Of a stretch of 64,000 bases of DNA, positions 42,903-51,582 are shown in pieces. The stretch lies in contig NZ_JAUCBS010000002.1 of assembly GCF_034676705.1 (NCBI RefSeq), forward strand, positions 72,001-136,000, in the 5' to 3' direction. The DNA is from Gemmobacter sp. (GTDB lineage Bacteria > Pseudomonadota > Alphaproteobacteria > Rhodobacterales > Rhodobacteraceae). Under the pieces are notes generated by a model. That model saw nothing but the letters and a program-made list of their open reading frames with translations, was not told the origin of the DNA and ran no database searches. A program made the translations under genes and the position numbers. Each line of letters begins with the position of its first letter. Position 1 is the first letter of the stretch.

Positions 42903-45173
42903 CTAGAACTTCAGGTCCAGCGAGACGTTGAAGGTCCGCCCTGCCCCGGTCTGCAATTCCAGCGGGGTGATCACGCTGGTCGCTGTGGACGAGGTGGCGC
43001 TGTAGTTCGCGGCGTTCGCCTCGAAATACCGCTTGTCGAACAGGTTCTTGACGCCCACGTTCAGCACCGCGTTCTCGGCCACGTCCCAGCGGGCGTAAAC
43101 GTCCAGCACGCCATAGCCGCCCGGCTTGAAGTTGCTGGCCGACGAGGTGCGCGTGACCTTGCTGGCGAATGTGCCCACGAAATCCAGCGTCAGCGGCCGG
43201 TCGGGCACCTGCCACGACAGCCCCAGCGTGCCCATCAGCGGCGCGACGGTATAGGGCGTTCTGGCCGCGCCCGCGCTGGCGATCTGGCTGCCGCGCTGAT
43301 ACGAGGCCGACCCGTTCAGCCGCAGGCTGTCGGACAGGTCATAATAGCCTTCAAGTTCAATCCCGTGGATCTTGACCGACGACAGGTTGCGATAGGTATA
43401 GCCGGTGGCGCCGCCCGGCAGGGTGACCGGCTGGAAGCTCGCGATGAAATCGGTGTAACCGGCCTGGAAGGCGGTCACGCCCACCAGCCCGCCATCCCAT
43501 TCCTTGCGCAGGCCCAGTTCGATGCTCTGCACCTCCTCGGGGATCAGATCGGGGTTCGGGATCAGGTTGAACGACGGGTTCGACACATACAGCTGTTCGG
43601 CCGTCGGCATCTTGAAGCCTTCGCCGTAATGCGCCCAGACCTGCCAGCCATTGCCGAAACGATAGATCGTGCCCAGCGATTTCAGCAGCTGTTCCTTGGA
43701 CCGGACAGCCGGTTCCGAACCGGGCACGGCGGCATAATCGGCATCGGGGCGCGGGCTCATGCGGTAGGTGGCATAGCGCAGGCCGGGGGTGATCTCCAGC
43801 TTGCCGCCCATCAGGGTGATGCGGTCCTGCACATAAAGGTCCGCCCGCCGGGTCGAGGCATTGGCAAAGTTGAACCCGCCGGCCCGCGCCTCGGTCACCG
43901 TGCCGGTCGTCACGTCGGTGGTCACGTCGCGGCGCTGGAAATCGGTCCGGGCGTAGTCGCCGTCAAAGCCCCAGGTGATCAGGTGTTCCGCCGGCCCCGT
44001 GGTCACGCGCGAGGTGGCCTGAACGTCCAGTTCCAGGAAATCCTCGGTGAACTTGCGGTAATCCTGCACGATCTTTTCGGCGCCGGTCGCGGCATTGCGC
44101 ACCCGCCGGGTGCCGGACTGGTCATAGACATGCGGCGTATAGGCCAGCGTCGTGCGCAACTCGTCGATGAAGCCGTTGCCGGGGGTCCAGGTATGTTCCA
44201 CGCCGTAACGCTGGCGCTTCTGCACCAGGGTGCGGTCCCAGGTCTGCACGACATCGCTGGTGGTGGTCGTGCCGCCGCTGGTGGTCAGGCCGACCACGGT
44301 CAGGTTGCGCACGCGGGTGTCGCGGTTCAGCATGTCGACCGAGAATTCCAGCCGGTGCGCCTCCGACGGTGTCCAGACCGCCTTGGCCAGCAGGCGGTTG
44401 GCGGTGATGTCGGTGGGGTTCAGCCGGTCGCATCCGATGGCGCCCAAGGCCACCTGCCGGCCGCAACCATAGATGCCGCCGTCGGCGCGGGCCTTGGAAT
44501 AGTCCTGTTCGTGCCCGGTGTCGCGGGCCACGCCGATCATGGTGGCGAAGTTGGTGCCGAAGCGTTGGGCGAATACCGCCGAAACGCCCGTCTTGTCCGA
44601 CAGACCATCGAACGACAGCCGCGCAGTGCCGGCGCGATCGCGGCCTTGCAGGATGTCTTCGGGATCCAGCGTTTCCACCGCGACGACACCCCCCAGCGCA
44701 TCGGCCCCCCACAGGACGGATGCCGGACCCTTGACCATTTCCACCTGCTTGGTGAAGTTCAGGTCCATGTAGTCGCGCGTCCCGTCGGTGATGCGTTCCG
44801 CCATGCGCGACCCATCCACCAGCATCTGCACCCGGTTGCCGCTGACCCCGCGGATGGTAAAGCCGCCAAGGGTGCTGAACGGATCGGCGTTCACCTGCCG
44901 CACCACGGTGATGCCGGGGGTATAGCGGGTGAGCTGTTTCATGTCGCCCAGGGCGCGGCTTTCGATCTCGGCCCCGGTCACGACGGTGACCGATGCGGCA
45001 ACATCGCTGACCGGCGTGCCTTGCCGGTCGGCCAGAATCGTCACCGGATCCAGTTGGACCTCTTTGGTGGTCTTTTCGGTGTCCTGTGCCAAGGCGCCGC
45101 CTGCCAGCGGCAGCATCAGCACCAGGGCAGTCGTCGCGCGCAGCATCACAGCTGCGGTCGGTCGGTTGCGCAT
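42903..45173 (-). CDS. TonB-dependent heme/hemoglobin-type outer-membrane receptor
   Basis: A 756-residue receptor: signal peptide to about residue 29 (LPLAGGALAQ), a TonB-box-like DPVTILAD, plug domain (GFTIRGVSGNRVQMLVDGSR, GPASVLWGADALGGVVAVET) and a beta barrel ending in Phe (SLDLKF). The NPDLIPEEVQSIELGLRKEW segment resembles the NPNL motif of HmuR/HemR heme receptors, and the length fits. It is the first gene of a four-gene operon with transporter, HutX-like and ChaN-like proteins. A TGA-N9-TCA element sits 90 bases upstream. Confidence 0.88.
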   Translation of the reverse strand: MRNRPTAAVMLRATTALVLMLPLAGGALAQDTEKTTKEVQLDPVTILADRQGTPVSDVAASVTVVTGAEIESRALGDMKQLTRYTPGITVVRQVNADPFSTLGGFTIRGVSGNRVQMLVDGSRMAERITDGTRDYMDLNFTKQVEMVKGPASVLWGADALGGVVAVETLDPEDILQGRDRAGTARLSFDGLSDKTGVSAVFAQRFGTNFATMIGVARDTGHEQDYSKARADGGIYGCGRQVALGAIGCDRLNPTDITANRLLAKAVWTPSEAHRLEFSVDMLNRDTRVRNLTVVGLTTSGGTTTTSDVVQTWDRTLVQKRQRYGVEHTWTPGNGFIDELRTTLAYTPHVYDQSGTRRVRNAATGAEKIVQDYRKFTEDFLELDVQATSRVTTGPAEHLITWGFDGDYARTDFQRRDVTTDVTTGTVTEARAGGFNFANASTRRADLYVQDRITLMGGKLEITPGLRYATYRMSPRPDADYAAVPGSEPAVRSKEQLLKSLGTIYRFGNGWQVWAHYGEGFKMPTAEQLYVSNPSFNLIPNPDLIPEEVQSIELGLRKEWDGGLVGVTAFQAGYTDFIASFQPVTLPGGATGYTYRNLSSVKIHGIELEGYYDLSDSLRLNGSASYQRGSQIASAGAARTPYTVAPLMGTLGLSWQVPDRPLTLDFVGTFASKVTRTSSASNFKPGGYGVLDVYARWDVAENAVLNVGVKNLFDKRYFEANAANYSATSSTATSVITPLELQTGAGRTFNVSLDLKF

Positions 45174-45262
45174 CCCCGTGTCCCCATGTGTCAGTTAGGT
45201 GGCTGGCGACAAGGCTTGCGCAATTCATTCGCATCGGCGAATTTTCGCCCATCTGACATAGG

Positions 45263-45277
45263 TGACTTTATTTGTCA
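45263..45277. promoter_or_regulatory. TGA-N9-TCA element, candidate iron-responsive (RirA-type) site
   Basis: TGACTTTATTTGTCA has the TGA-N9-TCA form reported for RirA iron-responsive sites in alphaproteobacteria, within an AT-rich stretch upstream of the heme receptor. The pattern is short and could occur by chance. Confidence 0.35.
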
Positions 45278-45307
45278 ACATTTGACCGGCGGGCATTTGC
45301 CATCGGG

Positions 45308-46612
45308 TCAGGCGTCCTGCAAATGCTCCATCAGGGTTTCGCCATGATAGCGGTCACGGAACAGCCCGGCACGCGCCAGCCGTGGAATCAGGGCCTCCAG
45401 CGTCAGATCCAGCGACCGGACCGATCCGCCGGGCACCGGAATGAACCCGTCCACCGCGCCGGCACGGAACCAGTGTCCGATCTCGGCCGCCGCATCGTCG
45501 GGCGTGCCGATGATCTGCCAATGCACCGATGCCAGCAGTTCGGGCCGCGCCAGCAGGTCGCCCAGCCGGGGACTGTCGCGGTCGATGATGGCGCGGATCG
45601 CTGCGACATGGGCGGCGGTGCGCGGCGAGACATGGGCGGCAGGCAGGTCGGCCAGACGCACCGGGCGGTCGTCGGGCCAGTCGGCCACGTCCAGCCCCAC
45701 CGCCTCGCGCAGGCGGTCGGCCCGCTGGTTGCGGGTGATGCGGATGTTGTTGGCCATGAACAGATCCATCGCCTCGGCCCGGGTGGGGGCCAGATACAGG
45801 CTCAGCCCCGGCATCAGCCGCACATCGCGCGGCTGGCGCCGATGAGCCAGCGCGCGCGCGCTGAGTTGCCCCCGCATCCGCAAGGCAGTGTCGACGTCGG
45901 GGGTCATGCCGAACACCATGTCGGCTGCCTTGCCGGCAAAGTCGATTCCCATGGCCGAACCGCCCGCCTGCATCAGCGGCAGCCTTGGCCCGGGGTATTC
46001 CGGCAGGTTCAGCGGACCCCTGACGCTGAAATTCTGGCCCTGATGGTCGATCGGCAGGATCAGGTCGGTGTCGGCATAGCGTCCCCGCGCACGGTCCACC
46101 AACAGCGCCCGGGCAGGAAAGCTGGCCCACAACCGCTGCACCACTTCGGTGAACTCCTCGGCCCGGGCATAGCGTGCGTCGGACGACGGCATTTCGGGCA
46201 AGCCGAAATTCTCGTTGCCCTGCAAGGCCGTGACAACATTCCACCCTGCCCGCCCGTGACTGAGCCAGTGCAGCGACATCAGTTGCCGCGCCGCAAGGTA
46301 GGGGTGGCCGAAAGTGGTGGAAATGGTGGTGATCAGCCCGATCCGCCGGGTTTCCCGCGCGATCGCGGCCAGCAGCAGCGTGGGATCCAGGCTGGAAAAG
46401 CCGAAACTTTGTTCCATCACCGGCAGCGGCAGGAAACTGGCATCGGGACGGAACACGAAATCCAGATGCGCCGCCTCGGACCGGCGGGCGACATCCAGCG
46501 CCAGATCGCTGGAATAAAGGCCGTCGATCCCGCTGTCCTCGGCGCGCCAGCCTTCGCCGCTAAGCCAGGTGGGGGCCAGCGACATTCCGATGCAAAGTCT
46601 GGGTCGGAGCAT
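45308..46612 (-). CDS. LLM-class flavin monooxygenase, NtaA/SnaA/DszA type
   Basis: A 434-residue flavin-dependent monooxygenase of the bacterial luciferase superfamily. Diagnostic are FVFRPDASFLP, TRRIGLITTISTTFGHPYLA, the SHGRAGWNVVTALQGNENFG motif of the NtaA/DszA branch and LMQAGGSAMGIDFAGKAADM. Members need reduced FMN from a partner and oxidise nitrilotriacetate, EDTA, sulfones or similar compounds. It lies 57 bases behind a TonB receptor gene on the same strand; a NADH:FMN reductase is not adjacent. The substrate is unknown; a chelator or siderophore is inferred from context. Confidence 0.85.
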   Translation of the reverse strand: MLRPRLCIGMSLAPTWLSGEGWRAEDSGIDGLYSSDLALDVARRSEAAHLDFVFRPDASFLPLPVMEQSFGFSSLDPTLLLAAIARETRRIGLITTISTTFGHPYLAARQLMSLHWLSHGRAGWNVVTALQGNENFGLPEMPSSDARYARAEEFTEVVQRLWASFPARALLVDRARGRYADTDLILPIDHQGQNFSVRGPLNLPEYPGPRLPLMQAGGSAMGIDFAGKAADMVFGMTPDVDTALRMRGQLSARALAHRRQPRDVRLMPGLSLYLAPTRAEAMDLFMANNIRITRNQRADRLREAVGLDVADWPDDRPVRLADLPAAHVSPRTAAHVAAIRAIIDRDSPRLGDLLARPELLASVHWQIIGTPDDAAAEIGHWFRAGAVDGFIPVPGGSVRSLDLTLEALIPRLARAGLFRDRYHGETLMEHLQDA

Positions 46613-46638
46613 TTGGCCCTGCCTGTTCTGGGTCGTGA

Positions 46639-46662
46639 GGCCGGCCCCCGAAGGCGCCGGCC
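46639..46662 (-). terminator. Intercistronic hairpin between TonB receptor and monooxygenase genes
   Basis: GGCCGGC (46639-46645) pairs with GCCGGCC (46656-46662) over a 10-base loop, just past the receptor stop. With no T-run it may be an attenuator or RNA-processing stem rather than a full terminator. Confidence 0.35.
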
Positions 46663-46669
46663 GGCTGTG

Positions 46670-48766
46670 TCAGAACGAACCGCGGACACCGATTCCGATG
46701 GTGCGCGGCGTGTTCATGCTGGCCGCGGTGAACACCGAGGTGCCGCGTGCCGCCCCCTTGGCCAGCGGGCTGCGGTCGTCGAGCAGGTTGTTGACATAGC
46801 CATACAGCTCGAACCCGTCGTTCAGCTTGTAGCTGGCCGTCACATCGACCGTGGTATAGCCGTCAACGGCATAGACGGCGGAATTGCTGGTATCGGAATA
46901 ATAGCCGCTGACATAGTTGATCCGCCCGCCCAGGTTCAGCCGGTCGGTGGCATCCCAGCTGGCGCCCAGGCTGAACATCCGCCCCGGGGCCTTGGGCATC
47001 TTGTTGCCTTCATAGGCGGTATTGCTGGACACTTCGGAAAGTTTCGTGTGCAGCAGCCCGGCACTGGCGCGCAGGGTCAGGGCATCGGTCGGCTTGTAAT
47101 CCATCCCCAGTTCCAGCCCGTAGGACCGCGCCTTTTCCGCGTTGATGGTGTAGGAATAATAGACGCCGCCCACCAGCACCGGAATGTTGAACTGGCCGTC
47201 GCGGTAATCCATGTAGAACGCATTTGCCGTCAGCGACAGGCGGTCGTCCAGCAGGCTGGCGCGGGCGAACAGTTCATAGTTGGTGATGGTTTCATCCTTG
47301 AACTGCACCCAGTCCCCATTGGTGAAGTTCAGCGACACCCCGCCCGGGTTATACCCGCGCGAGATCATGCCGCCGACTGTCCAGTCGTCGTTCAGGTCAT
47401 AGGCCAGCGTCAGCTTGGGCAGCACCGCGTCAAAGGTGTTGGCGTAATCCACCTGCGTCGGCGAAAAGGTGGAATAGCCCTTGCGGCGGATCTCGTCGCG
47501 CTGGAACCGCAGGCCGCCGGTGACCGTCAGGCGGTCATTCGGGCGCCAGACCAGTTCGCCGAACAGGCCCAGGTTGCGCTTGTGATCCTCGAACGACGAT
47601 GTATAGGCGTCGACCCAGGCATAGCGGCCGGTCTGGTCCAGCGTTTCTTTCTGATCGGTCTTGGCGACATACAGCCCGAACACCCCGCTCAGGCGCGATT
47701 CGGCGTCGCCAAAGGCCAGGCGCAGTTCGTTCGACAGGTTGTCGCCCTTCACCACGGCATCGCCGAAATGCACGATCCCGGCATAGCGGTTCACGTCGCT
47801 TCTGGAAAACTGGGTCTGGTTGAACAGCCGCCAGCCATTGCCCAGGTCATAATCCACATCCAGAACTGCCGTCCCTGTGCGCTGTTTCCAGCTGGGCATG
47901 GTGGCATGCAGGCTTTGCAGATCCTCGAACGGATCGGCCGCTGCCTCTTGCGAGGGGCGCTCGGACAGGCTGTGCGCCAGGGTCAGCTTGACCTCCAGCC
48001 CGGCGATGTCGGTGGGCGTCCACAACAGTTTCAGCCGGGCGGTGGTGGATTTGAAATCCTGCCCCAGCGGGTTCTGGGTAAAGGTCGGCAAGGCATAGTC
48101 GATGAAGGTATCGCGCGCGTTGTAATCCAGCGTGAACCGCGCCGCGATCTGGTCGCTGAGCGGCCCCGAGCACATGAACGAGGCGCGGCGGCTGCGATGG
48201 CTGCCTGCCTCGACCCGATAGGCGCCTTCGGGGCTGAAGCCGGGATCCCTGGTGTTGACGATGATCGCACCGGCAATGGCATTCGCGCCCTGCGTGGTGG
48301 TCTGGGGTCCGCGGAACACCTCGATGCTGTCCACATCCCAGGCCGAGGTGGCGCCGAAGTAGAATTCGTTGTAGCTGAGGTAATGGCCGTCAAGGTTGAT
48401 CGTGGCCCGGGGCACCGTGCCGGCGAAAAAGGCGTTGGCGCCGTTGTGCGGCCCCTGCGCATCCTGCCCGCGGATCACCGGGGTGCCGACATTTTCGGTG
48501 TAGATCACGTTCGGCGTGCCATTGATCGCCGTGCTGACATCGGTTGCGCCGGGCTTTTCCCGCGCCAGATCATCGGCGCCCAGAACGGTGACCGACGAGG
48601 CGGTTTCCTTCAGGTTGCGCACCACCTTTTCGCCGGTGACATAGACCGTATCCAGCATGGTTTCCCGAGCGGTGTCCTGTGCCAGGGCCGGTGCGGCCGC
48701 CAGCGCGGCTGCCAGTGAAACCAGGCTGACACCCCGTGCCAGCCTTGCGCGTGTAGTCTGTTGCAT
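46670..48766 (-). CDS. TonB-dependent outer-membrane receptor
   Basis: A 698-residue receptor with a signal peptide (LAAALAAAPALAQ), an N-terminal LDTVYVTGEKVVRN TonB-box region, plug motifs (DVDSIEVFRGPQTTTQGANA, AGAIIVNTRDPGF) and a 22-strand-type barrel ending VRGSF. It resembles the FyuA/pesticin or catecholate-receptor branch (GYNPGGVSLNF) but the ligand cannot be named. It precedes the monooxygenase gene on the same strand and faces the IclR gene across 194 bases containing a palindrome, so it is probably under that regulator. Confidence 0.87.
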   Translation of the reverse strand: MQQTTRARLARGVSLVSLAAALAAAPALAQDTARETMLDTVYVTGEKVVRNLKETASSVTVLGADDLAREKPGATDVSTAINGTPNVIYTENVGTPVIRGQDAQGPHNGANAFFAGTVPRATINLDGHYLSYNEFYFGATSAWDVDSIEVFRGPQTTTQGANAIAGAIIVNTRDPGFSPEGAYRVEAGSHRSRRASFMCSGPLSDQIAARFTLDYNARDTFIDYALPTFTQNPLGQDFKSTTARLKLLWTPTDIAGLEVKLTLAHSLSERPSQEAAADPFEDLQSLHATMPSWKQRTGTAVLDVDYDLGNGWRLFNQTQFSRSDVNRYAGIVHFGDAVVKGDNLSNELRLAFGDAESRLSGVFGLYVAKTDQKETLDQTGRYAWVDAYTSSFEDHKRNLGLFGELVWRPNDRLTVTGGLRFQRDEIRRKGYSTFSPTQVDYANTFDAVLPKLTLAYDLNDDWTVGGMISRGYNPGGVSLNFTNGDWVQFKDETITNYELFARASLLDDRLSLTANAFYMDYRDGQFNIPVLVGGVYYSYTINAEKARSYGLELGMDYKPTDALTLRASAGLLHTKLSEVSSNTAYEGNKMPKAPGRMFSLGASWDATDRLNLGGRINYVSGYYSDTSNSAVYAVDGYTTVDVTASYKLNDGFELYGYVNNLLDDRSPLAKGAARGTSVFTAASMNTPRTIGIGVRGSF

Positions 48767-48827
48767 GTCCGTCCCCCGAACGCCGATGTCTGTTGTGCTG
48801 GCGTGGGGCGGGCCCGGCTGGCGGATT

Positions 48828-48857
48828 CGTTCCACATTGCACGATGCGTTCCGCATT
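48828..48857. promoter_or_regulatory. Paired CGTTCCRCATT sites, candidate IclR operator
   Basis: CGTTCCACATT at 48828-48838 is repeated as CGTTCCGCATT at 48847-48857, 19 bases apart. The second lies in ATGCG-TTC-CGCAT (48844-48856), a perfect inverted repeat. The site is between the divergent TonB-receptor and IclR genes, as expected for an IclR-family operator. Confidence 0.5.
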
Positions 48858-48960
48858 TCAACCACCTCACACACGGGCCCTTTACCTTTGTGGCAATCGC
48901 GCACTACAGTCCTGACGGCCCGCCGCGACGGGCCCCCGGAGGCGGAGGAGACCCAGGCCG

Positions 48961-49758
48961 ATGATGGAATTCGAGCTGTTCCCCGACGAGGATCCCGAAG
49001 GCGAACCGCAGAAGCGCGCCTCGACGATCCAGTCGATTTCCATCGCCATGCGGTTCCTGACGATCATGGCCACGGCGGAGCGCGCGCTGCCGCTGGGCGA
49101 TCTGGCCCGTGCCGCGCAGACCGGGCGGTCGACCGCGCACCGCTATCTGCAAAGTCTGGTCAAGGAGGGGCTGGCAACGCAGGATCCGGCCAGCGGGCAT
49201 TATGACCTGGGCGCGGCCGCCCTGGGCATCGGTATTGCCGCGCTGCGACGGGTGGATGCGGTGGAACTGGCGGGCGTGCAGATGAAGCAGCTGGCCCAGC
49301 ACCATGCGATGAGCGGGGGCGTCGCCATCTGGACCGACCGGGGCCCCACGGTGGTGCGCTGGTATCGCGGGGCGCATTTTTCCATCAATCCGCTTGGCCT
49401 GGGCGATGTGCTGCCCATCGACAATACCGCCTGCGGCCATGTGTTTCAGGCCTGGTTGCCCCGCGCCCAGATCGAACAGGTGCGCCGCGTCCAGCCGACG
49501 CATTTCCGCGGCACCCCGCCGGGGCGCGCGGTGATTGAACGGGTGCGGTCGGAACGCTGGTCCGAAATGACCAGTCATCTGCTGTCAGGCGTGACCGGAC
49601 AGGCGGCGCCGGTTCTGGATGCGCAGGGCGAACTTGCCTGCGTGGTGACGACGGTTGCCGACCTTGGCAAGCTGAACGCCCCCACCGATCGCCTGGCCTT
49701 GCAGGATGCCGCGCGGCTGATCAACCGCGCAACCGGCGGGCAAACCCTGCTGGACTAG
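48961..49758 (+). CDS. IclR-family transcriptional regulator
   Basis: A 265-residue regulator. Residues 20-85 form the winged helix-turn-helix (SISIAMRFLTIMATAERALP, DLARAAQTGRSTAHRYLQSL); the rest is the GAF-like effector domain (NPLGLGDVLPIDNTACGHVF, AAPVLDAQGELACVVTTVAD). A GGAGGCGGAGGAG ribosome site precedes two adjacent ATGs. It is divergent from the receptor-monooxygenase pair and probably controls it; the inducer would be the imported ligand or its breakdown product. It converges on the ABC ATPase gene with a 4-base overlap. Confidence 0.88.
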   Translation: MMEFELFPDEDPEGEPQKRASTIQSISIAMRFLTIMATAERALPLGDLARAAQTGRSTAHRYLQSLVKEGLATQDPASGHYDLGAAALGIGIAALRRVDAVELAGVQMKQLAQHHAMSGGVAIWTDRGPTVVRWYRGAHFSINPLGLGDVLPIDNTACGHVFQAWLPRAQIEQVRRVQPTHFRGTPPGRAVIERVRSERWSEMTSHLLSGVTGQAAPVLDAQGELACVVTTVADLGKLNAPTDRLALQDAARLINRATGGQTLLD

Positions 49759-50534
49759 CGGGTGCGGGGGATGACCATGGGCTGGCCGGTCAGCGGATCG
49801 GGTATCACCAGCGCCGCCAGGCCGAAGACCCGCTGCATCAGATCCTCGGTCACGATATCGGCCGGGGCGCCCTGGGCCACCACGGCGCCCGCGCGCATGG
49901 CGACAAGATGGCTGGCATAGCGGAACGCCAGGTTCAGTTCGTGCAGCACGGCCACCACGGTGCGCCCGCGCGCGTTCAGCTCGGCCAGCAGATCCAGCAC
50001 CTCGACCTGATGCACGATGTCCAGCCAGGTCGTCGGTTCATCCAGCAGCAGGATGGGGGTATCCTGCGCCAGCGCCATGGCGATCCAGACCCTCTGCCGC
50101 TGACCGCCCGACAGCTCGCCAACCGGACGGTCGGCAAGATCGGCGGTGCGCGTCGCCTCCAGCGCCCGGGCGACGGCCTGCTCATCCTGGGGCGACCATT
50201 GTTGCAGAAAGCTCTGGTGCGGAAAACGGCCGCGCGCCACCAGATCGGCCACGGTAATGCCATCGGGCGCTATGGGCGCCTGTGGCAGCAGGCCCAGCCG
50301 CCGCGCCACCTCGCGCGTGGGCAGCCGGGAAATGTCGGCGCCATCCAGCACGACACGCCCCGAATCGGGCACCAGCAGCCGGGCCAGCGCGCGCAGCAGG
50401 GTGGACTTGCCGCAGGCATTCGGCCCGACGATCACGGTAAAGCCGCCATCAGGGATCGTCAGCGACAATCCTTCGGAAATCACCCGCGCCTCATAGCGCA
50501 GGGTCACGTTCTCGGCGTGCAGCCGCTGCGGCAT
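49755..50534 (-). CDS. Iron-siderophore ABC transporter ATPase (FecE/FepC type)
   Basis: A 259-residue ATPase: Walker A VGPNACGKSTLLRAL near residue 39, Q-loop LLPQAPIAPDG, signature LSGGQRQRVWIAMALAQDT, Walker B ILLLDEPTTWLD, and the H-loop HELN. The D-E-P-T-T-W-L-D variant is typical of iron-siderophore importers. It energises the permease pair encoded on plus from 52527 to 54577, from which it is divergent. The ATG at 50532-50534 gives a standard length. Confidence 0.9.
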   Translation of the reverse strand: MPQRLHAENVTLRYEARVISEGLSLTIPDGGFTVIVGPNACGKSTLLRALARLLVPDSGRVVLDGADISRLPTREVARRLGLLPQAPIAPDGITVADLVARGRFPHQSFLQQWSPQDEQAVARALEATRTADLADRPVGELSGGQRQRVWIAMALAQDTPILLLDEPTTWLDIVHQVEVLDLLAELNARGRTVVAVLHELNLAFRYASHLVAMRAGAVVAQGAPADIVTEDLMQRVFGLAALVIPDPLTGQPMVIPRTR

Positions 50535-50571
50535 CCTGCCCCCCTGACCGTGCTGGAAATGAACCTGTGCG

Positions 50572-50604
50572 CATATTGCATTGCGGAATGCGCTCTGCAA
50601 TATG
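50572..50604. promoter_or_regulatory. Nested inverted repeat in divergent siderophore promoter region
   Basis: CATATTGCA (50572-50580) and TGCAATATG (50596-50604) are perfect 9-bp arms 15 bases apart, enclosing GCATT-GCGG-AATGC (50578-50591). It sits between the ATPase gene and the siderophore-interacting protein gene, so one regulator could control both. It is not a canonical Fur box. Confidence 0.5.
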
Positions 50605-50706
50605 AACAAAGCCACGCTGCAACCGGGACCGCTTCCGGGGGCCAAGCCATCCCGACCTGCCAAGCTGCAACAGACCTGCCCCGCCGGGCGCAGGGGAAAG
50701 GATGCC

Positions 50707-51573
50707 ATGTCCAGTGCCCGAACCGAAAGCGTCGAGGACCGCGACGGCCTGCTGTCGCAACCCGATCACATGCGCGACATGGACCGGATCGAGATGGAGG
50801 TGGTGGCCCTCCACCGCCCCTTTGCCTCGGTCACCCGGGTGACGGGCCGGATCGCACCGCAGGATCCAGCCGCCTGGCAACCCGCCAATCAGGCCGTGCG
50901 GATCGAGGTGGAACAGGCCGAGGGGCTGCGCCCGGTGTCGCGCATCTATACGGTGCGCAGTTTCGACCCGGCGACCTACCTGCTGGAAATCGACTTCGTG
51001 ATGCACGAGGATGACAGCCCCGCCATGCGCTGGCTGCGCGCGGCGCAGGCCGGCGACCGGGTCTGGATGATCGGCCCGCGCCAGCATTTCGTGCCCAATC
51101 ACGCCCCGGGCCGACGCGCGGCGATCCTGGCGGATGAAACGGCGATCCCGGCGGTTCATGCCATTCTGAACGACTGGCCGGCCGGTGCGCCGGGCGAGCT
51201 GTGGATCGAGACGCGCGACGCTGCGGCGGCCGCAGAACTGCACCTGCCGGCCGGGGTCACGCTGAACTTGCTGTTGCTGGACAGCCCGGCCGCGGCCGGC
51301 AGCACCGGCCGGCTGGTCGCGGCTGCGAAATCGGTGCTGCAAGATCGCGCCGGCTGGACGATCTGGGCCGCAGGCGAACGGCAGGAAATGCGCGACCTGC
51401 GCGACCACGCCCGCGCCCTGGGCTGCCCGCGCGACGATGTGCGCGTGTTCGGATATTGGAAAAAGGGCATGAGCAGTTCCGAAATCGACCGCATCCGCCT
51501 GGCGGAATACGGCAAGCTGCGCGCCCGTGGCGACCGGATGGAGTCGCTGAGCGACGCCGACCTGCCGATCTGA
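50707..51573 (+). CDS. Siderophore-interacting protein (ferric-chelate reductase, ViuB/YqjH type)
   Basis: A 288-residue flavoprotein. RPVSRIYTVRSF holds the RxYTxR FAD-binding motif near residue 80, followed by AAILADETAIPAVHAILND for the NAD(P)H domain and VRVFGYWKKGMSSSEIDR at the end, the signature of SIP reductases. They reduce Fe(III)-siderophore in the cytosol to release iron. ATG 50707 is chosen over the earlier in-frame ATG at 50581 because length then fits. It starts the plus-strand siderophore operon. Confidence 0.9.
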   Translation: MSSARTESVEDRDGLLSQPDHMRDMDRIEMEVVALHRPFASVTRVTGRIAPQDPAAWQPANQAVRIEVEQAEGLRPVSRIYTVRSFDPATYLLEIDFVMHEDDSPAMRWLRAAQAGDRVWMIGPRQHFVPNHAPGRRAAILADETAIPAVHAILNDWPAGAPGELWIETRDAAAAAELHLPAGVTLNLLLLDSPAAAGSTGRLVAAAKSVLQDRAGWTIWAAGERQEMRDLRDHARALGCPRDDVRVFGYWKKGMSSSEIDRIRLAEYGKLRARGDRMESLSDADLPI

Positions 51574-51582
51574 GAAGCCGCG

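Noticed and set aside
42822..45347. An 841-codon plus-strand frame opposite the heme receptor
   Set aside because: Antisense to a receptor with intact plug and barrel motifs; no ribosome site or family match.
45272..48718. A 1148-codon plus-strand frame opposite the monooxygenase and TonB receptor
   Set aside because: Composition is that of a shadow frame, and the opposite strand encodes clear protein families.
50572..50604. Fur box
   Set aside because: The arms do not match the GATAAT-type Fur hexamer pattern, so only an unspecified operator is claimed.
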